From assembly GCA_030065265.1 (NCBI GenBank), contig JASJCW010000044.1, positions 1-35,596 of the forward strand: DNA of 35,596 bases, written 5' to 3'. This document shows, piece by piece, positions 24,027 through 33,700 of the stretch (the stretch's first letter is position 1; each line of letters starts with the position of its first letter). Source of the stretch: Prochloraceae cyanobacterium (GTDB taxonomy: Bacteria > Cyanobacteriota > Cyanobacteriia > Cyanobacteriales > JASJDA01). Under the pieces are notes generated by a model, which worked only from the letters and a program-made list of their open reading frames with translations, had not been told where the DNA came from and made no database searches. The position numbers and the translations under genes are program-made.

Positions 24027-24893
24027 ATGGCGATCGCAGAACAAAAAACAAGTCAAGGCTTGCGAATAAAGTCGGGCAAAATATTGCTTTGGCTGGGAAT
24101 CTTTTTCCTATTAGTCTTCGTGCTGCTGCCAATTGTTTGGCAAATCCTAACTTCTTTCAAAACAAACGATGAAATTCAAGCTGTTCCGAATGTCTATATT
24201 CCCACTGCCATAACTTTGAAACATTATATAGAATTGTTTGCTCGCAAACCATTTATTTTTTATATTTTTAATAGTGCGATCGTGGCAATTGTTTCCACAA
24301 TTTTATGTTTGGCGATCGGCTCTCCTGCGGCTTACGCTCTAGCAAGATTAAAACTTCGCGGAGAACAAATTATCCTCGGAGGCGTTTTAATTGTTACTTT
24401 ATTTCCCTACGTTCTCTTGTTTTTAGGACTGTTAGAAATTATTAGATCTATAGGTTTAGGAAATAACTATTTAGCTTTAATAGTTCCTTACACTGCAATT
24501 AATTTACCCCTAACAATTTTAGTTATGCGAAGTTTTTTCCAGCAATTACCTCAAGATTTAGAAGATGCGGCTAAAGTTGATGGTTACAAAACAATTCCGA
24601 TGTTATTAAATATCGTTCTACCGATGACAATTCCCGCATTAGTCACGACTGGCATTTTAACCTTTATTTTTGCTTGGAACGAATATATTTTTGCTTTGAC
24701 TTTTATCAGTCGCGAAACAATGAAAACTATTCCCGTAGCTACGGCACAATTAGGAGGTGCAACCGTATTTGAAATACCTTATGGTGCGATCGCTTCAGCG
24801 ACTGTTTTAGGTACTATTCCTTTAGTATTATTAGTCTTATTCTTTCAGCGTCGCATCGTTCAAGGTTTGACTGCTGGAGCTGTTAAAGGTTAG
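24027..24893 (+). CDS. ABC transporter permease, MalG-type (carbohydrate uptake family)
   Basis: 288 residues with six hydrophobic segments (first about 20-42). The cytoplasmic EAA loop DLEDAAKVDGYKTIPMLLNIVLP at about 187-209 contacts the ATPase. The C-terminal IFAWNEYIFALTFI and TIPVATAQL segments are typical of MalG/UgpE/GgtD-like sugar permeases. Such a subunit needs a MalF-type partner, an ATPase and a substrate-binding protein, none of which is nearby. In cyanobacteria the relatives include glucosylglycerol/sucrose/trehalose transporter subunits; the substrate is not readable here. Start ATG after a GAGGAT site. Confidence 0.9.
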   Translation: MAIAEQKTSQGLRIKSGKILLWLGIFFLLVFVLLPIVWQILTSFKTNDEIQAVPNVYIPTAITLKHYIELFARKPFIFYIFNSAIVAIVSTILCLAIGSPAAYALARLKLRGEQIILGGVLIVTLFPYVLLFLGLLEIIRSIGLGNNYLALIVPYTAINLPLTILVMRSFFQQLPQDLEDAAKVDGYKTIPMLLNIVLPMTIPALVTTGILTFIFAWNEYIFALTFISRETMKTIPVATAQLGGATVFEIPYGAIASATVLGTIPLVLLVLFFQRRIVQGLTAGAVKG

Positions 24894-25196
24894 CAATTAA
24901 TTAGACTTTTTGCAGAATTTTGGCAAAAGGATTTGACCTTAATTATTTTACCTTTTGCCTATTCCCTATTCCCTATTCCCTTAATTACCACGCGATCGCA
25001 GCTAAATGAAAATTTGTAATAGAACTTTATAAGCCTTTGTAACTCTTAACGAAAACTGGGTTAATTGATACACAAGAACTTGATAAACTTAAATTTAGCT
25101 GAGTAAAGAAAAATAAATAGTAATTAAGAGATCCCCGAAACGAGATCTTGCGATCGCGCTCTAATCTAAATCAAGAAAAAACACAAAAGTCAAGAT
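24894..25196. other. Intergenic region upstream of acsF
   Basis: 303 bp. Contains the heptamer repeat at 24957 and AT-rich DNA that should include the acsF promoter. A GCGATCGCG HIP1 copy is at about 25151. No other structure seen. Confidence 0.5.
24957..24982. repeat. Heptamer tandem repeat (ATTCCCT)3
   Basis: GCCT followed by three copies of ATTCCCT, the same STRR-like class as at 1440 and 11881, just past the permease gene. Confidence 0.8.
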
Positions 25197-26273
25197 ATGG
25201 TAAATACACTTAACAAAACAGGCATAGAGGAAATGCGTCCGGGTGTTAAAATGCCCGCAAAAGAGACAATCCTCACACCCCGCTTTTATACCACCGACTT
25301 TGAAGAAATCGCGCAGATGGACATTTCTCCTAACGAAGAGGAATTAGTTGCCATTCTCAAAGAATTTCGCCAAGATTACAACCGTCATCACTTCGTTAGA
25401 GACGAACAATTCGACCAATCTTGGGATCGCATAGATGGGGAAACTCGTCGTTTATTTGTCGAATTTTTAGAAAGATCTTGTACTGCGGAATTTTCCGGCT
25501 TTTTATTATATAAAGAACTAGGTCGCAAGCTTAAAGATAGAAGCCCTATTTTAGCTGAATGTTTTACTTTAATGTCTCGAGATGAAGCCCGTCACGCTGG
25601 CTTTCTCAATAAAGCACTTTCAGATTTTAACCTCAGTTTAGATTTAAGTTTTCTGACCAAAAGTCGCAAATATACTTTCTTCAAACCTAAATTCATCTTC
25701 TACGCTACTTATTTATCAGAAGAAATCGGTTACTGGCGTTATATAACTATTTATCGTCATCTCGAAAAGAATCCTAACGATTGCATTTATCCTATTTTCC
25801 GTTTCTTTGAAAATTGGTGTCAAGACGAACATCGTCACGGTGACTTTTTCAAAGCAATGATGAAATCTCAACCCCATATCTTAAATGATTGGAAAGCGAG
25901 GTTATGGTGTCGTTTCTTCTTATTATCCGTATTTGCAACCATGTACCTCAATGACGTGCATAGATCTGGATTTTATGCAGCATTGGGTTTAGACGCGCGC
26001 GAATACGATAAATACGTAATTGAGAAAACTAACGATGGAGCTGGTAAAGTCTTCCCAGTCATTCTCGACGTTGAAAATCCTCAATTCTACGATCGCCTGG
26101 AAACGTGCGTGAACAATAACGAACAATTAAGAGCGATCGACAACTCGAAAACTCCTAAATTCTTGCAATTATTCCAAAAACTACCTTTGTATCTCAGCAA
26201 CGCAACCGAGTTACTTAAGTTATTTTTCATCAAACCAATTCGGGTTGATAACTTGCAAGATGATGTCCGCTAG
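25197..26273 (+). CDS. acsF: Mg-protoporphyrin IX monomethyl ester oxidative cyclase (AcsF/ChlA)
   Basis: 358 residues, the normal length. The N-terminal [21 protein letters not shown] is characteristic. Diiron ligands are in [14 protein letters not shown], the [11 protein letters not shown]xx[12 protein letters not shown] and the second Exx[11 protein letters not shown]. It forms the isocyclic ring of chlorophyll using oxygen, at the membrane. Cyanobacteria often have two paralogues: one constitutive and one for low oxygen. No heme oxygenase or other low-oxygen partner gene is adjacent, which slightly favours the constitutive form. A mobile element begins about 30 bp downstream. Confidence 0.96.
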   Translation: MVNTLNKTGIEEMRPGVKMPAKETILTPRFYTTDFEEIAQMDISPNEEELVAILKEFRQDYNRHHFVRDEQFDQSWDRIDGETRRLFVEFLERSCTAEFSGFLLYKELGRKLKDRSPILAECFTLMSRDEARHAGFLNKALSDFNLSLDLSFLTKSRKYTFFKPKFIFYATYLSEEIGYWRYITIYRHLEKNPNDCIYPIFRFFENWCQDEHRHGDFFKAMMKSQPHILNDWKARLWCRFFLLSVFATMYLNDVHRSGFYAALGLDAREYDKYVIEKTNDGAGKVFPVILDVENPQFYDRLETCVNNNEQLRAIDNSKTPKFLQLFQKLPLYLSNATELLKLFFIKPIRVDNLQDDVR

Positions 26274-26309
26274 AAAAGTGAATTTTAAATAATAAAAGTT
26301 GACCAAATA

Positions 26310-26350
26310 GGCGGCGCAAGCCCCTAATTTCAATTATGGGGTGAGCCGCC
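26310..26350. repeat. Left-end hairpin of the IS200/IS605 element
   Basis: Outer stem GGCGGC (26310-26315) with GCCGCC (26345-26350), inner stem CCCCTAATT (26321-26329) with AATTATGGGG (26332-26341, one bulged T). Y1 transposases recognise subterminal hairpins of this kind. It also lies just past the tnpA stop and could end its transcript. Confidence 0.65.
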
Positions 26351-26352
26351 TC

Positions 26353-26754
26353 TTATCGGCTACGCTTTTGGTTATCAATGTACTGTTTGATTATCTCAAG
26401 TGGTGCGCCCCCTACCGAAGCTACAAAATAGCTATTTGTCCAAAGAGTAGGTAGTCTACTTTTTAGCTCTGGAAATTCTTTTCTTAAGTATCTTGAAGTT
26501 ACACCTTTAAATCGCTTCACTACTTTGTGAATACCAAATTGAGGATCTACAGACAGCAATAAATGTATGTGGTTGTAGTCTCCAACTTCCATCTCAATAA
26601 TTTCTACATCAATTCCTTTAGCTACCTCCAATAATATTTCTTTAAGCCTCTGTTCAATTCTCTGAGTTAAAACTGGACGGCGATACTTAACCACCCAAAT
26701 AACATGATATTTACAGCAATAAACAATATTGTTGTTAGATTTAAACTCAGGCAT
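26353..26754 (-). CDS. tnpA: IS200/IS605 Y1 transposase TnpA
   Basis: 133 residues, standard for the family. VYCCKYHVIWVVKYRRPVL opens the REP/HUH fold, the metal-binding HUH is in YNHIHLLLSV, and the catalytic Tyr is in IIKQYIDNQ. It nicks single-stranded DNA at the element ends and moves it as a circle. Divergent from tnpB with 34 bp between starts. Frame intact. Confidence 0.95.
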   Translation of the reverse strand: MPEFKSNNNIVYCCKYHVIWVVKYRRPVLTQRIEQRLKEILLEVAKGIDVEIIEMEVGDYNHIHLLLSVDPQFGIHKVVKRFKGVTSRYLRKEFPELKSRLPTLWTNSYFVASVGGAPLEIIKQYIDNQKRSR

Positions 26755-26788
26755 TGTATTATTTATTTGATAGCTGTATAATCATACC

Positions 26789-27946
26789 ATGCCTAATTAC
26801 ACTGTTCGGAAAGTAAAACTAGAAAAGACAGAGCAGCTAGATATATTAGCTAGAGCGTCTGGAAAGTTGTATTCTCAGACGCTAGTTAGCTTTTGGCGAA
26901 CAGTGCGGAAAAAGGGCATTTGGATGTCTGGTTATTCGATGGAGCGTTGGCAGATTTCGCCATTGCTTCATGCTCATAGCAGCGACGCTGTAACTCAGTG
27001 CTTTTTTGCTTCCCTCAAGTCGTGGAGAAAGCGAAGGAAGACAGATCCTAGTAGCAAACCACCTCGTAGAAGACGCTGGTTTTTCAAGCTAATTTGGAAA
27101 TCAGCAGCTATCAAGCTTAAAGGCAACAAGCTGAGGTTGTCTAATGGAAAGGGCAATGAGCCTTTAATTGTAAATTGGCGGTGGCAGAAGCCTAAGCAAA
27201 TTGAGCTTGGGTGGAACAAAGCTAGCCAGTGCTACGAGCTAAGAGCTTGTTATACCAGTGAATCAGTGAAATCAGTAGAGTCTAATGGGGTTGCTGGTTG
27301 CGACTTAGGGGAAATACATCCAATGGTAATAGCCGACGGTGTAAACACTACTATTTTTAACGGTAGACTGTTGCGCTCCAAACGTCGCTATCAAAACAAA
27401 CTCAAAGGCAAATTGTCAAAGTTAATCGACACAAAAAAGAGAGGAAGTAAAAGAGGCAAACAGTTAATTAAAACCAAACAAAAGCAATTAGCTAAGGTTA
27501 AGAACCAAATTAAAGATATCGAACACAAATTAACTAGCAAAGCGGTTTCAATGTTGAAAGAGAAAAACATTCAAACGCTGGTGATTGGAGATGTGCGCGA
27601 TATCCGAAAGAGTATTAATTACGGCAAGAAAAACAACCAAAAGCTTCATCAATGGAACTTCGGTAGCACTAGACATAAACTAGAGTACAAGTGCGCCAGA
27701 GTAGGGATTTCTACTCTATTGGAAACCGAGGAATATACCTCGCAAGAATGTTTATCCTGTCGCAAACGAAATAAACCAAAAAACCGCAACTATCGGTGTA
27801 GCTGCGGCTTCAAGTTCCATCGCGATGGAGTTGGTTCAAACAATATTCGTGCCAAGTATCTGGGGGCAGCCCCAGTAGTCGGACTTATGGCGAGTCCCTC
27901 TGGAGTGAGATTTCAGACTCATCTTCAGTGTAATCCAGTTGCGTAA
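26789..27946 (+). CDS. tnpB: RNA-guided nuclease TnpB (IS605 OrfB)
   Basis: 385 residues, near full length. The N-terminal recognition part has LYSQTLVSFWRTVRKKG. RuvC-I is GCDLGEIHPMV (catalytic Asp about 170). RuvC-II is LVIGDVRDIRKS, where most TnpBs have a Glu (VIEDL); here the position is Asp. A zinc finger CLSC...CSC and RuvC-III FHRDGVGSNNIRAKYL (Asp) follow. TnpB uses an RNA from its own 3' end to cut DNA at the empty donor site and so favours element retention. The catalytic fold is otherwise intact. The matching guide RNA region is broken by the intron at 27981. Confidence 0.92.
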   Translation: MPNYTVRKVKLEKTEQLDILARASGKLYSQTLVSFWRTVRKKGIWMSGYSMERWQISPLLHAHSSDAVTQCFFASLKSWRKRRKTDPSSKPPRRRRWFFKLIWKSAAIKLKGNKLRLSNGKGNEPLIVNWRWQKPKQIELGWNKASQCYELRACYTSESVKSVESNGVAGCDLGEIHPMVIADGVNTTIFNGRLLRSKRRYQNKLKGKLSKLIDTKKRGSKRGKQLIKTKQKQLAKVKNQIKDIEHKLTSKAVSMLKEKNIQTLVIGDVRDIRKSINYGKKNNQKLHQWNFGSTRHKLEYKCARVGISTLLETEEYTSQECLSCRKRNKPKNRNYRCSCGFKFHRDGVGSNNIRAKYLGAAPVVGLMASPSGVRFQTHLQCNPVA

Positions 27947-27980
27947 ACTACGCCTGGAGAATCCCCGCGATTCATCGCTG
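27947..27980 (+). ncRNA. 3' part of the TnpB guide (omega) RNA scaffold, 5' exon side
   Basis: Sequence right after the tnpB stop, GGAGAATCCCCGCGATTCATCGCTG at its end (27957-27980, key blocks CCCC, GCGA, TCGC). With the GGGAGTCGTCAAC at 30716-30728 it makes the hairpin CCCC-GCGA-TTCA-TCGC-T-GGGG. In TnpB systems this region closes the guide-RNA scaffold and the guide follows, which would start near 30729. Only the 3' scaffold is visible by eye. Confidence 0.55.
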
Positions 27981-28768
27981 GTGCGACTCGTTCAGTCTAA
28001 ACCTAATAATTAGGGGGATGACTGGCTCTCTAAAGTAACCAATAGGTTGAGTATCGCTTAAATCCTTTAGAGAAGACAACTAAATATCCATCTTAGTGAA
28101 GCAAATATCCTAGAAAGCTAAATCTAAGCGGTCTGATGCGGACTTGAAAGCACACAGCGTCCTCTTCGGTGACGAAGATGTGAAGTTTCCCTAATGTCTG
28201 AACTGACAATCCAGATGTTAAAGCGGGAGTGAACGCCGTTTAAAAGTGACAATAGCTGAAAACACTCGCGGCAAGCAAGAATCCTATAATCGAGCCGGAC
28301 TGTAAAAGGAATGGGAACTCGTGGGGTAGCGCAAGCGAATTGTCGTCAGAACCATCGTCAAATTCGCAGTAGAGAATACAAGCCAGTAGACCTAACAATT
28401 TACTCTCTGCATCCGAAATAATGGATAAGGGTAAAGTTTGGCAGCATCACGGAGTGAGCCATCGCATCACTTATACCCCAGGCTGTTAAGCCAAACGGTG
28501 GACAGACAGACCCTAACGGATTCTATCAATGGATATTTGGAACGAAGTAACCCACCTATAACTCTAACCCCTGGTCGATGGTGGTTAGTAGATAGTCAAA
28601 TTAGAAACTGTGAGCAATCACGTTATAGGTGGATAAGGATGGAGTAAAAAGCAAATGCCTAACCCGAATTGACGGGTATCGCCTGAAAAGGGAAGGGGTA
28701 ACGCCCAGGATAAGCAGACGTACTCCGCAATGTGTTGAGCAAGTATAATTGAATCGAGGATAAATGCG

Positions 28769-30628
28769 TTGACGTTAACCACACGATGGGAAGATATCGA
28801 CTGGGGTAAAATCTCAGTCAGGGTCTTCCGTCTTCAGAAACAAATATACACGGCTTCACGTTGCGGCGATGTCAAGAAAGTTCGCAAACTCCAAAAACTT
28901 TTAAGGATGAGCTGGTCTGCTAAAGCTCTTGCGATAAGAAGGGTTACGCAAGACAACCAAGGAAAGAAAACTGCGGGGATTGATGGCATAAAAGCCTTAA
29001 CTCCCAAAGAACGGTTTGAACTCATTTCCAACCTGAAAATCAACGGAAAATCCAGCCCTACCCGTAGGGTCTGGATTCCTAAACCAGGCAAAGATGAGAA
29101 ACGACCGTTAGGAATCCCTACAATGGTTGACCGTGCCAAGCAAGCGTTGATAATGTTAACGCTAGAACCTGAATGGGAAGCTCGTTTCGAGCCAAACAGC
29201 TATGGTTTCAGACCAGGTCGCTGCTCCCAAGATGCAATATCACACATTAAAAATGTGATACAAGCCAAGGCTAAATTTGTATTAGATGCAGATATAGCTA
29301 AATGCTTCGACCGCATCAATCATTCCAAGCTACTCGACAAATTAGATACTCAGGGGAGAGTAAGGCAACAAATAAAATCCTGGCTCAAAGCTGGAGTCCT
29401 AGATAAACGAGTATTCGAGCGTACAGAACGAGGAACACCACAGGGTGGAGTATTATCGCCCCTTCTGGCAAATATCGCTCTAGATGGAATAGAAGAAAAG
29501 CTAAACCAATATGCCTTAACTCTAAATCATTTAAGATACCCTTGTGGCAAGAAATATACCAAAAAAGATAGAATCAAAAGCCTAACCTACATCAGGTACG
29601 CTGACGACTTTATCGTCCTTCATGAGGACAAAATGGTAATCAAACACTGTAAGCAACTAATAACGGAATGGTTAGCAGCGTGGGGTTTAGAATTAAAACC
29701 TAGTAAAACAAGAATCGCCCACATATTAAAAGCCGAACTTAGTGATGATGGCATTGCTGGATTCAATTTTCTCGGATTCAACATCCGTCAATACAAGAGA
29801 GGCAAACATAAAAGCGATTTCAATAGTAACCGAATAAAACCCGAACCACTAGGATTTGATACCCTCATCATACCAAGTAAAGAAAAGGTCAAACTGCATT
29901 ATTCCAGATGTGCAAAAATAATTGACCAACATAAAACAAAGAGCCAAACAGACCTGATAAATAATCTTAACCCTGTAATCAGAGGATGGATTAACTACTA
30001 TAGGTTTTCCGATATTAAAACATTTGGAATTACATCCAAACTCGACCAATTAATATTTAATAAATTAAGAAGTTGGGGCAGATATCGTACAGGCTCAACC
30101 AAAACCGCGTACCAAAAATACTGGACAACCCAAGGTAATAAAAATTGGGTATTCGCAAACAGGCAAGGAGATTCCAACCCCTTGCGCTTATTCACACATG
30201 GGGAAGTAGAATGTAGTTCTATTAACTATGTTAAAGTTAAAGGCGAATCCAGTCCATACGACGGTAGAGTTAAATACTGGAGTACACGCCGAGGGGAATA
30301 TCCAGAAACTCCGAAGCGATTAGCCTTACTGCTCAAAACACAGAAAGGTAAATGTAAATTATGCGGATTATACTTTCGTGAAGATAGCCTAATAGAAATC
30401 GACCACATTATTCCCAAAGCCGTCGGCGGAAAGGATAAATATGACAACTTACAGGCACTTCACAGACATTGTCACGACGTTAAAACCAAGTCCGATATGA
30501 TTCTAATTAACCAACACGGACATAAACAGTTCATGCAACGGTTATATAAAGAATGGGAAAAAATTGACTACATCTGGGTTGATGATATTCCAGTTGTCCT
30601 TGGGAGTAAGTCTCGATGTAAACGATAA
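28769..30628 (+). CDS. Group II intron reverse transcriptase / maturase / HNH endonuclease
   Basis: 619 residues from a TTG start, preceded by GAGGA at 28754; the only nearby ATG is out of frame. RT motifs include GIDGIK, RPLGIPTMVDRAKQA, SYGFRPGRCSQDA, DADIAKCFD, GTPQGGVLSPLLANI and the catalytic YADDF. Domain X (maturase) follows at about 370-450 (YRFSDIKTF...LRSWGRYRTG). The C-terminus has an HNH endonuclease with CKLCG, EIDHIIP, NLQALHRHCH. All activities for splicing aid and target-primed reverse transcription look intact. Confidence 0.95.
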   Translation: MTLTTRWEDIDWGKISVRVFRLQKQIYTASRCGDVKKVRKLQKLLRMSWSAKALAIRRVTQDNQGKKTAGIDGIKALTPKERFELISNLKINGKSSPTRRVWIPKPGKDEKRPLGIPTMVDRAKQALIMLTLEPEWEARFEPNSYGFRPGRCSQDAISHIKNVIQAKAKFVLDADIAKCFDRINHSKLLDKLDTQGRVRQQIKSWLKAGVLDKRVFERTERGTPQGGVLSPLLANIALDGIEEKLNQYALTLNHLRYPCGKKYTKKDRIKSLTYIRYADDFIVLHEDKMVIKHCKQLITEWLAAWGLELKPSKTRIAHILKAELSDDGIAGFNFLGFNIRQYKRGKHKSDFNSNRIKPEPLGFDTLIIPSKEKVKLHYSRCAKIIDQHKTKSQTDLINNLNPVIRGWINYYRFSDIKTFGITSKLDQLIFNKLRSWGRYRTGSTKTAYQKYWTTQGNKNWVFANRQGDSNPLRLFTHGEVECSSINYVKVKGESSPYDGRVKYWSTRRGEYPETPKRLALLLKTQKGKCKLCGLYFREDSLIEIDHIIPKAVGGKDKYDNLQALHRHCHDVKTKSDMILINQHGHKQFMQRLYKEWEKIDYIWVDDIPVVLGSKSRCKR

Positions 30629-30639
30629 ACATATTGAGT

Positions 30640-30715
30640 AGCCGTGTGAGGTGAAAGTCTCAAGCACGGTTTCGGAGAGGAGGGGAGAGACAGAAATGTC
30701 CTCCTCGACCTTAAC
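30640..30715 (+). ncRNA. Group II intron domains V and VI
   Basis: Domain V (30640-30672): catalytic AGC triad, 11-bp stem, GAAA tetraloop, return strand CTCAAGCACGGTT. Domain VI (30673-30715): GAGGAGG/CCTCCTC stem with the bulged branch A at 30708 and the 3' end TTAAC. Confidence 0.85.
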
Positions 30716-30772
30716 GGGAGTCGTCAACGTCTTTGTTGTTTGATAAGGACGGTTTTACCATGCCTTGCCAAT

Positions 30773-33700
30773 CTACTTAACTCGAACTCGAAAACGAATG
30801 AAACCATAAGAATTAGCAGGGTTACCCGGGCCGAGAGCATTAGGTAAAGAATCAGGATTGTTAACCACATTAACAACCACCGCACCGCTAGTATTGTTAG
30901 CCGCAGTTAAAGGAGTTTGACTGGCTGGAGGATCTTGAGGATTAGCTTTGCAAACATCGGGAGTTTGAGACAATTGAGGATAAAAATCGCCGCGATCGCC
31001 ATCGTTAACTCGATTGCTTAGCAAATCAGTCGGTGCAGTGGGAATCGGATCGATAGCGGTATTAGCTAATCCTAATCCAATACCGCTAGTCGAATTAAAA
31101 CTATCGGTTACAAAAGTTGCATCGGTTGGAATCACATCGCAAATTCTGACGTTACTAGCTGGACTACCCCCAGTAGAAAGAAAATACACCGTATATTCAA
31201 CTTCATCACCTGGTTGAACTTCGCCCCCATTAATGCCGCCAATTAAATTAGTATTTGGATCGGGCCAGTTAAAATTATTATCGTTAGGATCGGCCGGATC
31301 GTCGTTGAAAATAGCTAAATTATCGCCGTTAACGGTAGTGTTTGCGCCGTTAATTGCTGTAATTCGTTTGACTAATAGTAATTCTGGTGGTGGAGGAGTG
31401 ATATTACAAATTCCACCAATTAAAGCCCTTAATCGGGGCGGAAATGCGGGAAAATTAGTAATAAAATCAAAGTCAGCAACCGGAGCATTGTTAGGATCTG
31501 GGACAAATTGCAAAGTATTGGGCCCGTCGGTGATATCAGAAAATTTATTTGGATTGACTCCATCAACTCCAAAAGCATAAATATGAGTACCACGAGATTT
31601 AATTAAATTAGCCCAGGGTACTGCTTCTCGAAGCGATCGCGGATCTGCTTCTCCAGTACCTAATGTTTGTCCGTTATCGTTTCTGATCACTGTATTAGGA
31701 TCGCCATCGGTGAGAAAGAGCAAGATATTAGCCGCAGTTAAACTATTGTTTGTTTCTCGCAATGCTGCTTCCCAGTTAGTAGCAGAACCAATAGCTGCAC
31801 GTTCTGGGTAAATATTGGTAATATAGTTCTCAAAAGTAGTTTCAATCGATCCGCTCGGGCCAGTTGTTAACGGGGTAAAATCAAATTGCAGTTTTGCAGT
31901 AGTTCCAAATTCAACAATTCCAAGATTAGTAAAACCATCACCGAGAGTACCTAATTCATTTAATAAGGTTCGGAATGCATTTCTGAAAAATTCTGCTTCG
32001 GTATTGTCGATCGAACCGGAAGAATCGAGAATCACAGCAATGTTAGCTCCGTTACAGCTAACATTAAAATCGGGATTAGGAACTAAAGAAGTTTCCGTAT
32101 TAATCCTGATTGTAGTGGTTGCAATGTTACTCAGCAAACTATTGCTATCGGTTACTTGTACGGTAATAATCCGATCGGTGTCAATAATACCCGGTTCGAT
32201 ATTAGTGTTGCTGTAACTTAAAGTTGAAATAATCGCTTGATATTGGGCAATAGTTGCAGAACCGGTTAAAGTAATAGTCCCAGTAGCTTGGTTGTAAGCA
32301 CTAGCAGTAACTAATCCCGCTGGAACTGTACCACCAGCAGTAGGATCGATACTTAAGCTTTCTGCTGCATCTCCATTAGGACGATTAGTCAGAATAATTG
32401 TTGCTGCACTAATATTTGTGCCATCATCGGCGATCGCAACATCTAAATCTGCTGCTGCTGTTTGAGCTGGACTTGCTAGCGTACCAGCAGCAGGAGTGTA
32501 CAAGTTGGTAAAATCATTGCCAGTTGCACCAGAACTGTCATCCCCATCTAAATCGATCGTCGGCGGCACGATACAAGTTAAAATATCCCCGATCGCGATC
32601 GCCCTGGTTTGAGGATTGCGAGGAGTTCCCGTATTGGTAGTAATGCCGTAGTAAATTCCGATCGCTTCAGAATAAGTAACTGTAAAACGATCGATCGCTT
32701 GGTCAAAATAAACATTGAGAGTGCCAAAATCTTCTGTTTCCGAACTGCCATCGCCAATATTGTCTGTCGAAGCTGTGGCCGTGTTGCCAGAAACGCTAAA
32801 AGTTGCTTGGGCTGGGTTGTCGGGAATTAGGATTGGACTTACTTCTACTGCGCCAGCAAATCCGCGAATAACAACGCGGTCGATCCTTTCATTCGGATCG
32901 CTTTCAAGATTTGTCCCCGGTGTATCGATATCGACGATCGCAAAGCGCACGTCAGTTAGCAGGCCGTCGAAACTATATTCAAAAACTACTGGAGATGTAT
33001 CGTTAATGCTAGTTAATTGGGGGGAATCGACATCAAATAGTAAAGATTCGTTGCCAATTCCGCCACCACTAATGCCTAAAGCCGTAAAACGAGCGACATC
33101 TTCGGGCGTATCTGGAACTGCTGGGGATGGAGTTGGCGATGCGACTAAAAGATTGGGATCTCCAATTACGTTAACTGTAATGTTTGCACCGTTAACAGTA
33201 TAATTTTGCGGCGTATTAGTTACTCCGATCGGATAGTCTTGTTCTGTTGCTCCCGTACCCCAGTCGAAACGGGATAAAGGCGCGTTACAGGCTATTATTG
33301 GCGGTGGGGGTGCATTATCGTAACCGAAGTTAAGATTAATAATATCCGCGCCAGCAAAGTTAATTAAAGTTTCGCTGTCTAAAGTTCCATCGGGATCTAA
33401 ATTTTGGACTTGGCCTAATGGTGGGTCAAATACTCTTACTGTATAGTTGCCGTTAATTAAACTACTGGCATCAAAAGAATAAGTTCCATCTGCTGCGGTG
33501 GTTGTTGTGGCAAGAGCAGCACCGCTATTATCTAGCAATTCGACGATAATATTTTGAATTCCGACTCCACCTTGAAATACTGTCCCTGAAATAGTTGGTG
33601 GTGGTGCGATCGCAATTTGATAATCTTCTACTTCCCCATCCGATGCTGCTCCACCTGGAGTTAAATTATTATCGCTGCTGTACCGAAAGCGAGCAAAGGT

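Larger units (their letters stand above)
27981..30715 (+). mobile_element. Group II intron with internal reverse transcriptase ORF
   Basis: Starts with the canonical GTGCG (27981) and ends with ...TTAAC (30715), an AY end. About 790 bp of structured non-coding RNA (domains I-III, with many GAAA-type and GC stems, such as CCTCTTCGGTGACGAAG) precede the maturase ORF. Domain V at 30640-30672 has AGCCGTGTGAG, the GAAA loop and CTCAAGCACGGTT. Domain VI pairs GAGGAGG with CCTCCTC, and an unpaired A at 30708 lies 8 nt from the 3' end, as required of the branch point. All parts for splicing and retrohoming appear present. Boundaries are inferred from motifs. Confidence 0.82.
26304..30728. mobile_element. 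IS200/IS605 element (tnpA, tnpB) carrying a nested group II intron
   Basis: Divergent tnpA and tnpB are bounded on the left by a TTGAC (26299-26303) and a terminal hairpin, and on the right by a hairpin ending GGGGAGTCGTCAAC. Such elements insert next to a short target motif without duplication; TTGAC as target and the end at 30728 are inferred from the pattern. The right hairpin is split by the intron at 27981-30715; without it the element would be about 1.7 kb, a normal size. Confidence 0.75.

Noticed and set aside
28438..28647. Short plus-strand frame before the reverse transcriptase
   Set aside because: Lies within the structured domains I-III of the group II intron and resembles no protein.
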